64,000 nucleotides of DNA from Parafilimonas terrae (GCF_900115755.1 NZ_FOXQ01000007.1:170371-234370); one strand, 5' to 3'; positions 17,556-26,744 are shown, counted from the first letter of the stretch. A program made the numbers and translations. Notes: generated by a model not told the origin, from the sequence alone.

Positions 17556-18719
17556 TCAACCAATAGCCTGGCTCAAATCTTCAATCAAATCATCTGCATC
17601 TTCAATCCCAATGCTTAAACGGATGAGCGAATCTTTCAAGCCATTCTTTATTCTTTCTTCCTTCGGTATGGAAGCATGCGTCATTGTTGCTGGATGATTG
17701 ATTAAACTTTCAACGCCGCCAAGGCTTTCTGCCAACGCTATAATTTTAGTTGAAGTAACAACGCGTTTTAATTCTGCCGCACTTTCATCTTTCAGTTCAA
17801 AACTTATCATACCGCCAAAACCACGCATTTGTTTTTTAGCAATTGCATGGTTTGGATGATCTTCAAAACCAGGCCAGTAAACTTTTGCCACTTTTGGATG
17901 GATCCGTAAATACTTTGCAATTTTTTCCCCGTTCTCACAATGCCGCTGCATACGTACATGCAAAGTTTTTATGCCACGCAAAACAAGAAAACAATCCTGC
18001 GGGCCTGGCACCGCCCCACTGCTTTTCTGAATAAAATATAAATCATCGCGCAATTGTTTATCATTCATAACCAAACATCCTTGCACAACATCACTGTGGC
18101 CACCGAGGTATTTTGTTGATGAATGCATTACGATATCTGCGCCGAGGTCAAGCGGGTTTTGCAGGTAAGGAGAAGCAAAAGTGTTATCAACGCAAACCAA
18201 TAATTTATGCTGCTTTGCCAGTTGGGTAACGGCAGCAATGTCAACGATATTCATCAACGGGTTGGTTGGCGTTTCTATCCAGATGAGCTTTGTATTAGAT
18301 GTTATAGCATCGCTTACATTTTTAATATCCTGCTGATTGATGTATAAAAACTTAATCCCGAATTTTTCAAACAGTTTCGAGAACAGACGGTATGTGCCGC
18401 CATACATATCGTTAGATGCAATTACTTCATCACCCGGGTTTAATAGCCGTATTACAGCATCTGTTGCCGAAACGCCGCTGCTAAAAGCCAAACCATATTT
18501 ACCATTTTCAATTTGTGCACAGGCATTTTCCAATGCAGTTCTTGTTGGGTTACCGGCACGTGAATAATCATAACCTTTATGTGTATCGGGTGCAGACTGA
18601 ACATAAGTGGATGTTTGATAAACAGGCGTCATTATGGCGCCGGTGGAAGGATCTGGCTCAACACCAGCATGTATGAATTTTGTACCCAACCCTTTGTATG
18701 ATTTTGCTTCATTACTCAT
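17556..18719 (-). CDS. Cystathionine gamma-synthase/beta-lyase family PLP enzyme
   Basis: A 387-residue Cys/Met metabolism PLP-dependent enzyme. Features: KFIHAGVEPDPSTGAIMTPVYQTSTY at the N-terminus, YDYSRAGNPTR, the GLAFSSGVSA cofactor-phosphate region, WIETPTNP, VCVDNTFASPYLQNP, and the PLP lysine in MHSSTKYLGGHSDV. The C-terminus has SLGGVESLINHPATMTHAS. Sequence alone does not separate gamma-synthase (metB) from beta-lyase (metC). Because a MetX/MetY direct sulfhydrylation route is encoded at 27-30 kb, this enzyme may act in cystathionine cleavage or reverse transsulfuration. Confidence 0.9.
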   Translation of the reverse strand: MSNEAKSYKGLGTKFIHAGVEPDPSTGAIMTPVYQTSTYVQSAPDTHKGYDYSRAGNPTRTALENACAQIENGKYGLAFSSGVSATDAVIRLLNPGDEVIASNDMYGGTYRLFSKLFEKFGIKFLYINQQDIKNVSDAITSNTKLIWIETPTNPLMNIVDIAAVTQLAKQHKLLVCVDNTFASPYLQNPLDLGADIVMHSSTKYLGGHSDVVQGCLVMNDKQLRDDLYFIQKSSGAVPGPQDCFLVLRGIKTLHVRMQRHCENGEKIAKYLRIHPKVAKVYWPGFEDHPNHAIAKKQMRGFGGMISFELKDESAAELKRVVTSTKIIALAESLGGVESLINHPATMTHASIPKEERIKNGLKDSLIRLSIGIEDADDLIEDLSQAIG

Positions 18720-19081
18720 AAAATCTCTTTATTGAATTGTTTATAATCGAGCTTTTGCTTTAAAACTATTTTCTTATTGTTTGCAAAGATTACAAAAACT
18801 GGCTCATATTGAGATTGTCTTCAACCGTTCATCATTGCTTTAACACAACTTAACAAAAGCATATTGCCGCAGGCTTATGCAATCATATTTATTTCAGTGG
18901 TTAAAAATCCGGTTTTAGTTGCCTGTTTTTTTATTTAGGGAATGTAACATGAATGATTGCATGATATTTAACTGTCTTTAACAAACCAGTGGTGTATAAT
19001 GCTTTGCATGCGCTTATTGCTCCGCCTACATTCGATTATCAAAATCAAAATAAAGTTTCAAAAAAATAAAAATTAAATACT
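18720..19081. other. 362-base divergent intergenic region
   Basis: Lies between the cystathionine enzyme (minus) and a secreted protein gene (plus). It must carry two promoters, but I found no clear TAnnTTTG match, no strong hairpin, no tRNA and no plausible small ORF. Confidence 0.4.
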
Positions 19082-19546
19082 ATGAAAAAGATCTTGGTTT
19101 CATGTGCAAGCGGATTATTATTAGCATTGTCAGTGGCAGCCGCACCGGGCTCAAAAATTGTTGAACAATTTAAAAAAACATTTCCCAATGCAGTGAATGT
19201 AAAATGGAATGAAGCAGAAGGTGGCTACTTTGTAAGCTTTTATGAGAATGGCAATTTTGAAAAAATATTGTACAATAAAAAAGGAGCATTTATGCGCTCA
19301 TGGAAATATTCTGATGGAAAGGATTTGCCAACAAACATTGTAATGACGTTGAATAAAAAAGTAAGTTCAGGCACTATAAAAGGCGTAACGGAAACTACCA
19401 GCGGCAACAGTACTTCTTACGAAGTAAAAGTTGAAAAAAACGATAAATTATATTGTTTGAATATAGCTGCAAACGGAACAGTAACCGGCGAGGAAGAATT
19501 TACTAATGCCAATGCAAATAAACCGGTAAATACTGCTAAAAATTAA
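19082..19546 (+). CDS. Secreted PepSY-like (DUF2874) protein
   Basis: A 154-residue exported protein with a Sec signal (about 1-20, ending VAAAPGS). The mature part resembles the DUF2874/PepSY-like fold of Bacteroidota: IVEQFKKTFPNAVNVKWNEA, then GGYFVSFYENGNFEKILYNKKG, the classic pattern of 'F-P-x-A-x-x-v-x-W' followed by 'y-v-x-F'. A second half-repeat with SYEVKVEKNDKLYCLNIAANG follows. These are small periplasmic or secreted proteins of unknown function, proposed to bind ligands or inhibit proteases. It stands alone and is followed by a terminator. Confidence 0.75.
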   Translation: MKKILVSCASGLLLALSVAAAPGSKIVEQFKKTFPNAVNVKWNEAEGGYFVSFYENGNFEKILYNKKGAFMRSWKYSDGKDLPTNIVMTLNKKVSSGTIKGVTETTSGNSTSYEVKVEKNDKLYCLNIAANGTVTGEEEFTNANANKPVNTAKN

Positions 19547-19567
19547 TTCAATATATATACACAAAAC

Positions 19568-19601
19568 AAATGGCTGCATAAATAACAATGCAGCCATTTT
19601 T
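19568..19601. terminator. Bidirectional intrinsic terminator
   Basis: A perfect 12-bp stem (19568-19579 with 19588-19599) with an 8-base loop and a T tract. It serves the upstream plus gene and possibly the convergent acpH transcript. Confidence 0.85.
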
Positions 19602-19623
19602 GTATTATAACATGAGTAAATTA

Positions 19624-20211
19624 TCAGCTCAATCTTTTCAATTCGTTATAGGCAAACTGTTTAACCGCTGGAAAAAATTCATTATAACATTCCTGCAATT
19701 CTTCATAGTTTTTTTCAAAAGCAGCAAATACTTCAGCGCTGTTATCAAGATATTTCGCACGGCGCGCCAGCCCTCCAAAGCTCTTTTCTATTCCATGTAA
19801 AGTTTGATAATTATATAACCAGTTATCGCCTTTCATATAAGGAAAAATACGGGCAAATTTTTCCGGAAGGGCATTACTGTTTTCTTCAAGAATTTTATAA
19901 ACAAACTGTGAGAATTGCAAGAGGCCTTCATCTTCAAACTCATTCTTGTCCCGCGCAAGAAAATGATCATACACAATGTCAATAAAAGCGCCTGCATATA
20001 AGCCAACTGCAGGTTTAAAAAATTGCTTTGCCGCTTTTGTTACCGGGTGCTCATCGGTAAATGTGTCTATGTTGCGATGAAGCATTATGCCTTTTTGAAT
20101 TGCTTCATTGAACTCAAACCGCTTTTTACCTTTCACAAAATCACTTATCATATTGCCCACTAATATTTCGGGCTGATGAAAGGAAAGCCAGGCATGGGCG
20201 AGATAGTTCAT
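19624..20211 (-). CDS. acpH: Acyl carrier protein phosphodiesterase
   Basis: AcpH hydrolyses the 4'-phosphopantetheine group from holo-ACP. The 195 residues match the family: MNYLAHAWLSFHQPEILVGN at the start, the GNMISDFVKG segment, GIMLHRNIDTFTDEHP with the His/Asp residues of an HD-like metal site, and GAFIDIVYDHFLARD. It is the last gene of a four-gene minus-strand run, one base after the hydrolase stop codon, so it is probably cotranscribed with sdpR-like, sdpI-like and the hydrolase. Confidence 0.92.
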   Translation of the reverse strand: MNYLAHAWLSFHQPEILVGNMISDFVKGKKRFEFNEAIQKGIMLHRNIDTFTDEHPVTKAAKQFFKPAVGLYAGAFIDIVYDHFLARDKNEFEDEGLLQFSQFVYKILEENSNALPEKFARIFPYMKGDNWLYNYQTLHGIEKSFGGLARRAKYLDNSAEVFAAFEKNYEELQECYNEFFPAVKQFAYNELKRLS

Positions 20212-20212
20212 T

Positions 20213-21646
20213 CTATTTCACATTTTGATTAAGCCATGTTGTAATTGCCTGCAATGCAACAGGGGAAATTGTTTCTTCCAGTTTTCCATATTCAGCAACT
20301 GTGCAGGTTTTGCAGGCCTGGAATAAATGATTAAGGCCGGGCAATTCTTTTACCTGGAATTTTTTTGTTTTACCACTGATTAATGCATTTTGTATTGCGG
20401 GCAAATTCTGGCTTGCTACAACCTGTATGTCTTTACTGCCGTTTAACGCAAGCACTTTCACTTTCTTTAATTTAGTTAGGTAAGGCTGCGGATCAAATTG
20501 TATAAAATATTTAAACCAGGGCGTGGATGCCATTGCTATTTGTTCCTTAATATATTGCCTGTTATCATCAGGTGTTTTAAAGCCAAGTTTATGAAGGTCT
20601 GTTGTATCAATTTTCGCCTGCCAGTTAGTTAATATCGGCAAAGCATTATTTAACGCCGAGGTCGTATCAGGCGCGTTCATTATTACAGGCATCAATTGTT
20701 TATACAGTGATTTAAAGTTTTCTGAAAATGAAGCATTCATTCCTGCAGAACGCATAATGGCTGCATTCTGCTCTGCCATCAAATCAATGATTTTTACGCC
20801 CGGCGCTGCAAGCAAAACCATAAACTTTACATCCTTTCTCGCAGATGCAACTATTGGCGCAATCATGCCGCCTTCACTGTGGCCAAGCAGGCCAATCTTT
20901 TTATCATTTACTTCAGGCCTTGATCTTAGATAGTCAAGCGAAGCGTTTACATCTTTTGCAAAGTCTGCTGAAGTGGAAGCTGCAAAATTGCCGGTGCTGT
21001 TACCTATGCCGCGGTCATCAACCCGCAACACAACAAAACCATCACGGGTAAGCGCATCAGCCAATACAGCAAAAGGTTTATGGCCAAATATTGTTTCATC
21101 GCGGTCTTGTTGCCCGGAACCTGTAATCAATACTATAGCGGGAAACTTTTTGCCGTTTTGCGGAATGGTGATGGTTCCACCATATTGCAAACCATTCTTT
21201 GTATAAACCACTTCTTCGCTCCTGTATGGGAATGGTGGTTTTGGTGTTTGCGGACGAAGAACCACGGGTGGCGGCGGCACTACGCCCCTGTGAAAATCAA
21301 GCGGTACATTGGCCACCTGTGTAAAGGTGCCGGAAAGCGTTGTATCATTCAGCAGCTTACCTGTATAACTTACTTTATATTTACTGATAGTAAAAGTAAG
21401 CAGCTCATTTCCCGAAGCGTCTTTGGTTATTAAAACGGTATCGCATTTAATGCCAATAGCTTTTTGATCGGGGCTGTCAAAGGTAGCCGTATAGGTTTCA
21501 TCCGGTTGCAGCTTTACGTGCAATATAAGCCTGATGTCTCCAGCCACTTTAAGCGTTGCGCTCCACATACCTGAAAAATTTGCCTGGGCAGTTAGCCTGT
21601 TAATTGCAAAAAAACTTATGGCAATTATTAAGAGCTTTAGTTTCAT
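20213..21646 (-). CDS. Secreted alpha/beta hydrolase (prolyl oligopeptidase/dienelactone-type)
   Basis: A 477-residue exported hydrolase with a Sec signal (about 1-20, ending RLTAQ), an N-terminal beta domain (about 22-125) seen in many Bacteroidota peptidase-like hydrolases, a Pro-rich linker (PPPPVVLRPQTPKPPFP), and an alpha/beta hydrolase domain. The nucleophile is Ser257 in GLLGHSEGG; RVDDRGIGNSTG is the canonical segment before it, and the late GLNHLF supplies the probable catalytic His. It begins three bases from the SdpI-like gene stop and sits in the ArsR-controlled run. Peptide or ester substrate unknown. Confidence 0.85.
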   Translation of the reverse strand: MKLKLLIIAISFFAINRLTAQANFSGMWSATLKVAGDIRLILHVKLQPDETYTATFDSPDQKAIGIKCDTVLITKDASGNELLTFTISKYKVSYTGKLLNDTTLSGTFTQVANVPLDFHRGVVPPPPVVLRPQTPKPPFPYRSEEVVYTKNGLQYGGTITIPQNGKKFPAIVLITGSGQQDRDETIFGHKPFAVLADALTRDGFVVLRVDDRGIGNSTGNFAASTSADFAKDVNASLDYLRSRPEVNDKKIGLLGHSEGGMIAPIVASARKDVKFMVLLAAPGVKIIDLMAEQNAAIMRSAGMNASFSENFKSLYKQLMPVIMNAPDTTSALNNALPILTNWQAKIDTTDLHKLGFKTPDDNRQYIKEQIAMASTPWFKYFIQFDPQPYLTKLKKVKVLALNGSKDIQVVASQNLPAIQNALISGKTKKFQVKELPGLNHLFQACKTCTVAEYGKLEETISPVALQAITTWLNQNVK

Positions 21647-21648
21647 AC

Positions 21649-22308
21649 TTATAATTTGTTTGTTTGATTCTTGTAAATTCTGTACGAATAAATTACCGGA
21701 ATAATAATTATTGCAGCCATAATTACTGCGCTTACATACAAGGCCGAATCACCGGCAAATATAAAAGCCGTAAGGGCTATACATAAGCCGCCAAAAAACC
21801 AAAGTTTACCTGCTAACCTGTGTGTGCGGCGCCAGTTATCTTCACTCTCCAGCGTCCAGGGCAGGCGCATGCCGGCAAAATAATTAGGTTTTATATTGTA
21901 CATATTGCTTCCAATCAATGCAAATAATAAGCCCATTGCAATAAAAACAAATTTCATTATTACAGATGGATCGTTGTGCATGCTTGCATAAATAACCATC
22001 ATGGAAATGGCTGAAAGATAAGCACACACATATAAACCCATTCTTTGCATGCGGTCTTTATTCAGGGATGCCGTTTTTTTGGGATCGATCCTGTAAATAT
22101 TGCTCACGATTAAATACACGCCTGCGTTAATAATAATCAATGCAACAATAATGCGCTGGAAACTTTCACGGCTGCTATAACCATCCGCATTGCCATGTAT
22201 ATCAAAATGCGTGGGAACTGTTGCAGGAATTTTATTCCATACAACAGCAAGGTAAACGGCAGGCGCAAGCAATACCAGCCAGATGATGTTGCGTAGCAGT
22301 GTCTTCAT
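21649..22308 (-). CDS. SdpI-like membrane protein (DUF1648 plus SdpI domains)
   Basis: A 219-residue protein with about six membrane helices. The N-terminal DUF1648 has the typical WNKIPATVPTHFDIHGNADGY, and the C-terminal half has the SdpI signature spanning MRLPWTLESEDNWRRTHRLAGK. Bacillus SdpI gives immunity to the SdpC killing peptide and titrates its repressor SdpR at the membrane. The next gene upstream is an ArsR-type regulator in the place of SdpR. No SdpC-like toxin is seen. Confidence 0.88.
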   Translation of the reverse strand: MKTLLRNIIWLVLLAPAVYLAVVWNKIPATVPTHFDIHGNADGYSSRESFQRIIVALIIINAGVYLIVSNIYRIDPKKTASLNKDRMQRMGLYVCAYLSAISMMVIYASMHNDPSVIMKFVFIAMGLLFALIGSNMYNIKPNYFAGMRLPWTLESEDNWRRTHRLAGKLWFFGGLCIALTAFIFAGDSALYVSAVIMAAIIIIPVIYSYRIYKNQTNKL

Positions 22309-22309
22309 A

Positions 22310-22576
22310 CTATTTATTCTTTTTAGGTTTAAACTGTAAAAGCCATTTTACAATTTCATCCATTACCGTTGTGTTTAATGAATAATAAATAAACTGGCCT
22401 TCTTTTTTGGTGGTTACCAGCTTCGCCTGCTTCAGTAAATCAAGATGATGCGAAATACTGGGAAATGAAATATTGAAATTCTCTGCTATTTCGCCCGCCG
22501 TAAGGTCATTTTTCTGCAACATTTCGAGTATCTGCCGGCGGGTTGCATCATTCAAAGCTTTAAATACAATATTCAT
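22310..22576 (-). CDS. ArsR family regulator, SdpR-like
   Basis: An 88-residue winged-helix repressor. It shows FKALNDATRRQILEML, a recognition helix region AENFNISFPSISHHLDLLKQ, and the wing KKEGQFIYYSLNTT. No paired Cys metal site is visible, so it is more like SdpR than a metal sensor. It is the first gene of a run with SdpI-like, hydrolase and acpH genes (gaps of 1-2 bases), and a perfect palindrome lies just upstream, consistent with autorepression. Confidence 0.9.
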   Translation of the reverse strand: MNIVFKALNDATRRQILEMLQKNDLTAGEIAENFNISFPSISHHLDLLKQAKLVTTKKEGQFIYYSLNTTVMDEIVKWLLQFKPKKNK

Positions 22577-22588
22577 TTAAACGTTTGT

Positions 22589-22612
22589 ATATTTAGACAA
22601 ATATCTAAATAT
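22589..22612. promoter_or_regulatory. Probable ArsR/SdpR operator palindrome
   Basis: A perfect 9-bp inverted repeat (ATATTTAGA at 22589-22597, TCTAAATAT at 22604-22612) with a 6-base spacer starts 13 bases before the start codon of the ArsR-type gene. Position and symmetry suit a winged-helix dimer. Confidence 0.65.
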
Positions 22613-22711
22613 TTTCAGGTAAATAAAAAACATAATGGATAACTGCCGGTCTAATGCTTTTAAGCGGTAAAACAGATCAGGTGGTTTCATAAAGCGCCTG
22701 GCCAGTAATAT

Positions 22712-23689
22712 TCATTCATCATGAGGATAAACAATGCCAAGCTGTGAACGCACATCGTCCATGATTTTCACAACATCAAGGCTTGCATTATGCGGAATAA
22801 TCCTGCTTTCAATTTTATTGTTGCGCAGGCATTTAATAACATCTTCTATTTCATACTGAAAGCCCCTGCCCTGCCACGAAGGGTAATGTTCCTGCGTTGG
22901 TGCATTAATAATATGAACATCAATTCTTTCGGGATGCTCAGTCCAGGGCCTTTTTACACGTATCGTTCCTTTGCTGCCATAAATCCATGCATTGTTTTGT
23001 GTTTGTGTAATGATGGAAGATTCAAGCATAGCATATTTCCCGTCATCATATTTGAGCGTAACACCACAGGTTTCATCAATATGTGATTCGTTTACTTTTC
23101 CGCAGGCAAATATTTTATCAGGATTACCCAATAAAAGATAACTCAAATAAATAGTGTAAACACCCACATCAAGCAAAGAACCTCCGCCCAGCTCAGGATT
23201 GAAAAAGCGGTTGGTTTTATCCTTCTCTGCTATAAAACTCATATCGGCATGCACATGCAATATTTCACCTATCGTTTTTGACTGGATGGCATTAAAAAGA
23301 AATTGAAAGCTTGGAAGAAAACGTGTCCACAAACCTTCCATTAAAAAAGTATTATGTTTTCTGGATGCTTCAATAAGCCCGCTCACCTGTTTCCCATTTA
23401 TAGCAAGCGGCTTCTCGCATAAAACCGGTATTTTATTTTCAAGGCAAAACAGCGCCTGGTCGTAATGCAATGGATGCGGTGTTGCAATATAAACCGCATC
23501 AGGCCTTTGCGTTAATAGATCATTTATATCCTTTATTGCAAAGCCCGCATGCTGATGTGCAAACTCTTTTGCATGCGCATATGTGTGGCCCAGCACAGCG
23601 CCCACCTCACATTTCTCATCTTTGACATATTGTAAGTCGTTTACAAATTCCCTGGCAATATTTCCAGGGCCGATTATTCCCCATTTCAT
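22712..23689 (-). CDS. Gfo/Idh/MocA family oxidoreductase, cytoplasmic
   Basis: A 325-residue dehydrogenase of the dihydrodiol/sugar dehydrogenase branch. The Rossmann motif is KWGIIGPGNIAREFV. YIATPHPLHYDQALFCLENKIPVLCEKPLA carries the catalytic EKP Lys, and GGGSLLDVGVYTIYLSYLLLG is the central family motif. No signal peptide. It lies 22 bases downstream of the alpha-amylase gene on the same strand, so it may act on sugars released from alpha-glucans. Confidence 0.88.
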   Translation of the reverse strand: MKWGIIGPGNIAREFVNDLQYVKDEKCEVGAVLGHTYAHAKEFAHQHAGFAIKDINDLLTQRPDAVYIATPHPLHYDQALFCLENKIPVLCEKPLAINGKQVSGLIEASRKHNTFLMEGLWTRFLPSFQFLFNAIQSKTIGEILHVHADMSFIAEKDKTNRFFNPELGGGSLLDVGVYTIYLSYLLLGNPDKIFACGKVNESHIDETCGVTLKYDDGKYAMLESSIITQTQNNAWIYGSKGTIRVKRPWTEHPERIDVHIINAPTQEHYPSWQGRGFQYEIEDVIKCLRNNKIESRIIPHNASLDVVKIMDDVRSQLGIVYPHDE

Positions 23690-23711
23690 AGATTATATTT
23701 CCGTTGATATT

Positions 23712-25193
23712 TTATTTTATGGATTCAAGCGCTTCTTCTTTAATCCATATACTTATGCTACGCGATTTTACCGGAAAAATTGCTGCGCCATCAGCGTTTG
23801 TAACAACGGCATCTGCAAAGCTTCCCGTTACATCAATAAATTTTCTGTTCCCATTCAGGCCGCTTAAATTCATTTCTTTAAACCCATCATCGCCGTTTGA
23901 TAACACCACCACAAAACCTGCATTGCGGTTTTGTTCTGTGCCCGAAACAAACCAGCTTATGCAATTGGGATGATCGAAATAATCATGCTGTTCGCCTTCA
24001 AACAAATTCTTTCGTATCATCAGCATTTTATACAAATTGGGAACGGGTGCAAGATGTATATCATTGCCATTCACATTATAGGAAGCGCCATAATAACTTG
24101 GATGAAATACGCAGGGAATACCTTCCTGCCGCAATAATATTAAGGCGTTAGCATGTGGCTTAAACCAGTAATCAACAAAAGATTCCAGCGCCTGCGCGGG
24201 TTGTGTATCGTGGTTATCAACAAACGTTACAGCACTTTGCGAACGTGTTTGCAATAAAGTGTTATTAAATATACCGGCCAGGTTAAAATCTTTGCCCTGC
24301 CTGGATGCATCAAAAAAATTACGATGGAGCGGTACATCAAAAAGCTGCACCCGGTTTTCCATTACATCAAGATATTCGTGCAGGTATTTTAGATCGCTGC
24401 TCCAGTATTCGGCAACGGTAAAAAAATCTTTCTGAAATGTTTCTTTAAGATAATCGAGCCATTCTTTATAAAATCGCGCCGAAATATGTTTTACCGCATC
24501 CAGGCGCAGGCTATCTATATAGCAGGTTTCAATAAACCATTTGCCCCAGTATTTCAGTTCAGCGGTAACATTAGGGTTTCTGAATTCTATATCAGCGCCA
24601 AGCAGGTAATCAAAATTGCCAAACTCATCCCCCACCACATCATCCCATAAATCACCATAACCATTGATGATTTTGTAAATACATTTTTCATTGTCGCTGG
24701 AACATTCATCTATGCCGGTAAACGCATGAAAATCCCAAACAAATTCAGAATATTTTTTATTACGCCCGGGGAAATAATATTTTGTATTAATATCTTTTTC
24801 AAATGGCTCTGAAATAACTTTATTGCGATCCTGGTAATCTACCTTTATAACATTCACTCTTTCGGTTTCGTCAGCGCCGTTTTTATGGTTAAGCACAATA
24901 TCGCCCATGGCGCCCAGGTTATGTTTGTGTAAAGTTTTTACCGCATTAATAAACTGCTTTTTAGTTCCATACCTGGTTTTCACCGAACCTTTTTGGTCAA
25001 ATTCACCAAGATCAAAAAGATCGTAAACGTCGTAACCCACGCCGTCTGCGCCGGCAGATGATTTATATGGAGGCGGAAGCCATACATCTGAAATCCCTAA
25101 CCATTCGAGATGATGCGCCTGCTCCATCACCTGCTTCCACAGCTTCCCTTTTGGATAATACCAATGGAAAAACTGAAAAATTGTCTTTCGCAT
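23712..25193 (-). CDS. Alpha-amylase, GH13 (cytoplasmic type)
   Basis: A 493-residue alpha-glucan hydrolase without a signal peptide, resembling the cytoplasmic GH13_5 amylases. The (beta/alpha)8 motifs are present: MGDIVLNHK (region I), LRLDAVKHI with nucleophile Asp232, FFTVAEYW with acid/base Glu262, and TFVDNHDTQ with transition-state Asp329. WLPPPYKSS and GYDVYDLFDLGEFDQKG are typical of this subfamily. It likely degrades intracellular glycogen or maltodextrins. Confidence 0.94.
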   Translation of the reverse strand: MRKTIFQFFHWYYPKGKLWKQVMEQAHHLEWLGISDVWLPPPYKSSAGADGVGYDVYDLFDLGEFDQKGSVKTRYGTKKQFINAVKTLHKHNLGAMGDIVLNHKNGADETERVNVIKVDYQDRNKVISEPFEKDINTKYYFPGRNKKYSEFVWDFHAFTGIDECSSDNEKCIYKIINGYGDLWDDVVGDEFGNFDYLLGADIEFRNPNVTAELKYWGKWFIETCYIDSLRLDAVKHISARFYKEWLDYLKETFQKDFFTVAEYWSSDLKYLHEYLDVMENRVQLFDVPLHRNFFDASRQGKDFNLAGIFNNTLLQTRSQSAVTFVDNHDTQPAQALESFVDYWFKPHANALILLRQEGIPCVFHPSYYGASYNVNGNDIHLAPVPNLYKMLMIRKNLFEGEQHDYFDHPNCISWFVSGTEQNRNAGFVVVLSNGDDGFKEMNLSGLNGNRKFIDVTGSFADAVVTNADGAAIFPVKSRSISIWIKEEALESIK

Positions 25194-25333
25194 ATAATTG
25201 AGATAAATTAAGTAATTTTAGTTCCCTTCGGCAGTCTGGAAAAAGTTCTGAGAATTTAATCATTTGCTAAAATCATACCATTAGTACGGGCATATAATTT
25301 GCGGCATTTGTTAAACAATTAAAAGCGAGTGTT

Positions 25334-25798
25334 ATGGTATTTGTGACGGTTACTCCAAATGAAGCAGCGCATTATTCTTACATCTGCATGCGCTTAAAAA
25401 ACATGGTAAACAAAATGTGCGAAGCCCGCAAAACCCTTGAAGCTGCGGCTAATGCCAGCTTTGACAAACCATTTGCAAAGTGCATGTATATGCTAACATC
25501 AGAATCACTGCAGTGTGAGAATGAAATACGCGCCCACATTGATTCTATGATATGTAACGACAATGAAGACGAGCATCATACTGAGAACAAAAAACTAATG
25601 CCTGTGAAAAAAATTTCAAGCGTTGAAAGCGTTTGCGATTTCTTTGAAGAAGTTTATTTAAAATCATACAGGAAATTATTGAGGGATAAAAAATTCGGCG
25701 CTTCACTTAAAAGCCTTATACGAAACCATCTGCAGCAATTTACAGCAAGCCTTATGCAAATGCGTTTGTTTAACGATGTAAAAACAATGTCTTATTAA
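25334..25798 (+). CDS. Helical protein of unknown function next to Ku
   Basis: A 154-residue protein with no signal peptide, predicted to be almost wholly helical, with four long amphipathic segments (about 10-45, 50-72, 92-118 and 122-148) separated by an acidic loop (CNDNEDEHHTENKK). The pattern recalls four-helix ferritin-like DUF2383 proteins but no metal ligands are clear and I cannot place it. It lies 71 bases upstream of the Ku start on the same strand, which suggests a shared transcript and perhaps a stress role. Confidence 0.6.
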   Translation: MVFVTVTPNEAAHYSYICMRLKNMVNKMCEARKTLEAAANASFDKPFAKCMYMLTSESLQCENEIRAHIDSMICNDNEDEHHTENKKLMPVKKISSVESVCDFFEEVYLKSYRKLLRDKKFGASLKSLIRNHLQQFTASLMQMRLFNDVKTMSY

Positions 25799-25869
25799 AT
25801 TTATTGGGGGAAGTCTTCCCCATTTCAAATATCAGGCACAATATTTTCACCGATATCGAAAAAAATAAT

Positions 25870-26643
25870 ATGAGATCTTTATGGAGCGGCTCAATAAGTT
25901 TTGGGCTTGTAAATATTCCCATTAAATTATACAGTGCCATACAATCCGGCAGCCTCGACCTGGACATGCTTGACAAAAAAGATCATTCAAACATCCAGTT
26001 TAAAAGAGTGAATGAAAAAACAGGAAAAGAAGTTGCCTGGGATAATATTGTAAAAGGTTATAAAGTAGATAACCAATATGTGATACTAACTGATGAGGAT
26101 TTTAAAAAAGCCAGCCCGGAAAAAACAAAAACAATCGACATAACTGAATTTGTAAAAGTGGAAGAAGTTTCACCCATTTACTATGATTCCGCATATTATA
26201 TAGAGCCTGAAAAAAATGGCGCTAAAGCTTATGTATTATTGCGCGATTCACTTGTAAAAGCAAAAAAAGCGGCAATAGGCAGTTTTGTTTTGCGCAATAA
26301 AGAAAACCTTTGTCTTATATCGCCCTCAGAAAATATATTAGTGTTGCATAAAATCCGTTTTGCAGAAGAAGTAAGAAGCACGGAAGATATAAAAGTGCCC
26401 GATTCAAAAGTGAGCACCGCCGAAATAAATATGGCCATAAAACTGATTGATCAGCTTAGCAGCAAATTTGATATATCGGATTTTAAAGACACTTATACAG
26501 AAACTTTGCTGAAGTTTATAAAAGCAAAGGCCAAGGGCAAAAAATTTACAACACCAAAAATGCGTGTAGTGCATTCGGGAGCAAAAGACCTTATGTCTGA
26601 ATTGAAAGCAAGCCTTTCGCATACAAAACGCAAAGCATCGTAA
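25870..26643 (+). CDS. ku: Non-homologous end joining protein Ku
   Basis: Bacterial Ku (257 residues from the ATG at 25870) binds DNA double-strand ends and recruits LigD. The family start MRSLWSGSISFGLVNIPIKLYSA is unmistakable; a longer frame from a TTG at 25804 adds an unconserved N-terminus. Other core segments are FKRVNEKTGKEVAWDNIVKGY and DISDFKDTYTETLLKFIKAKAKGK. The C-terminus is a short basic tail (SLSHTKRKAS). No LigD-type ligase gene is visible in the window. Confidence 0.95.
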   Translation: MRSLWSGSISFGLVNIPIKLYSAIQSGSLDLDMLDKKDHSNIQFKRVNEKTGKEVAWDNIVKGYKVDNQYVILTDEDFKKASPEKTKTIDITEFVKVEEVSPIYYDSAYYIEPEKNGAKAYVLLRDSLVKAKKAAIGSFVLRNKENLCLISPSENILVLHKIRFAEEVRSTEDIKVPDSKVSTAEINMAIKLIDQLSSKFDISDFKDTYTETLLKFIKAKAKGKKFTTPKMRVVHSGAKDLMSELKASLSHTKRKAS

Positions 26644-26720
26644 CAATCAATTGCCCGCATTAATTCATATTTCCAACACTTTCATAACAAAATAAATTAC
26701 ACTGGTCTTTCAAAGCTTTA

Positions 26721-26728
26721 TACATTTG
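26721..26728 (+). promoter_or_regulatory. Promoter -7 element of the SAM-riboswitch leader
   Basis: TACATTTG fits the Bacteroidota -7 consensus TAnnTTTG and lies 17 bases before the aptamer P1 stem. A clear -33 TTTG was not found. Confidence 0.5.
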
Positions 26729-26744
26729 CACCCGGTTCTTTATA

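Noticed and set aside
16053..18719. Patatin-TIR gene as part of a known CBASS, Thoeris or Pycsar operon
   Set aside because: No cyclase, cap gene, ThsA or nucleotide-binding partner is adjacent; neighbours are an SDR and a methionine enzyme.
17556..18719. Firm metB or metC label for the cystathionine enzyme
   Set aside because: The motifs do not separate gamma-synthase from beta-lyase.
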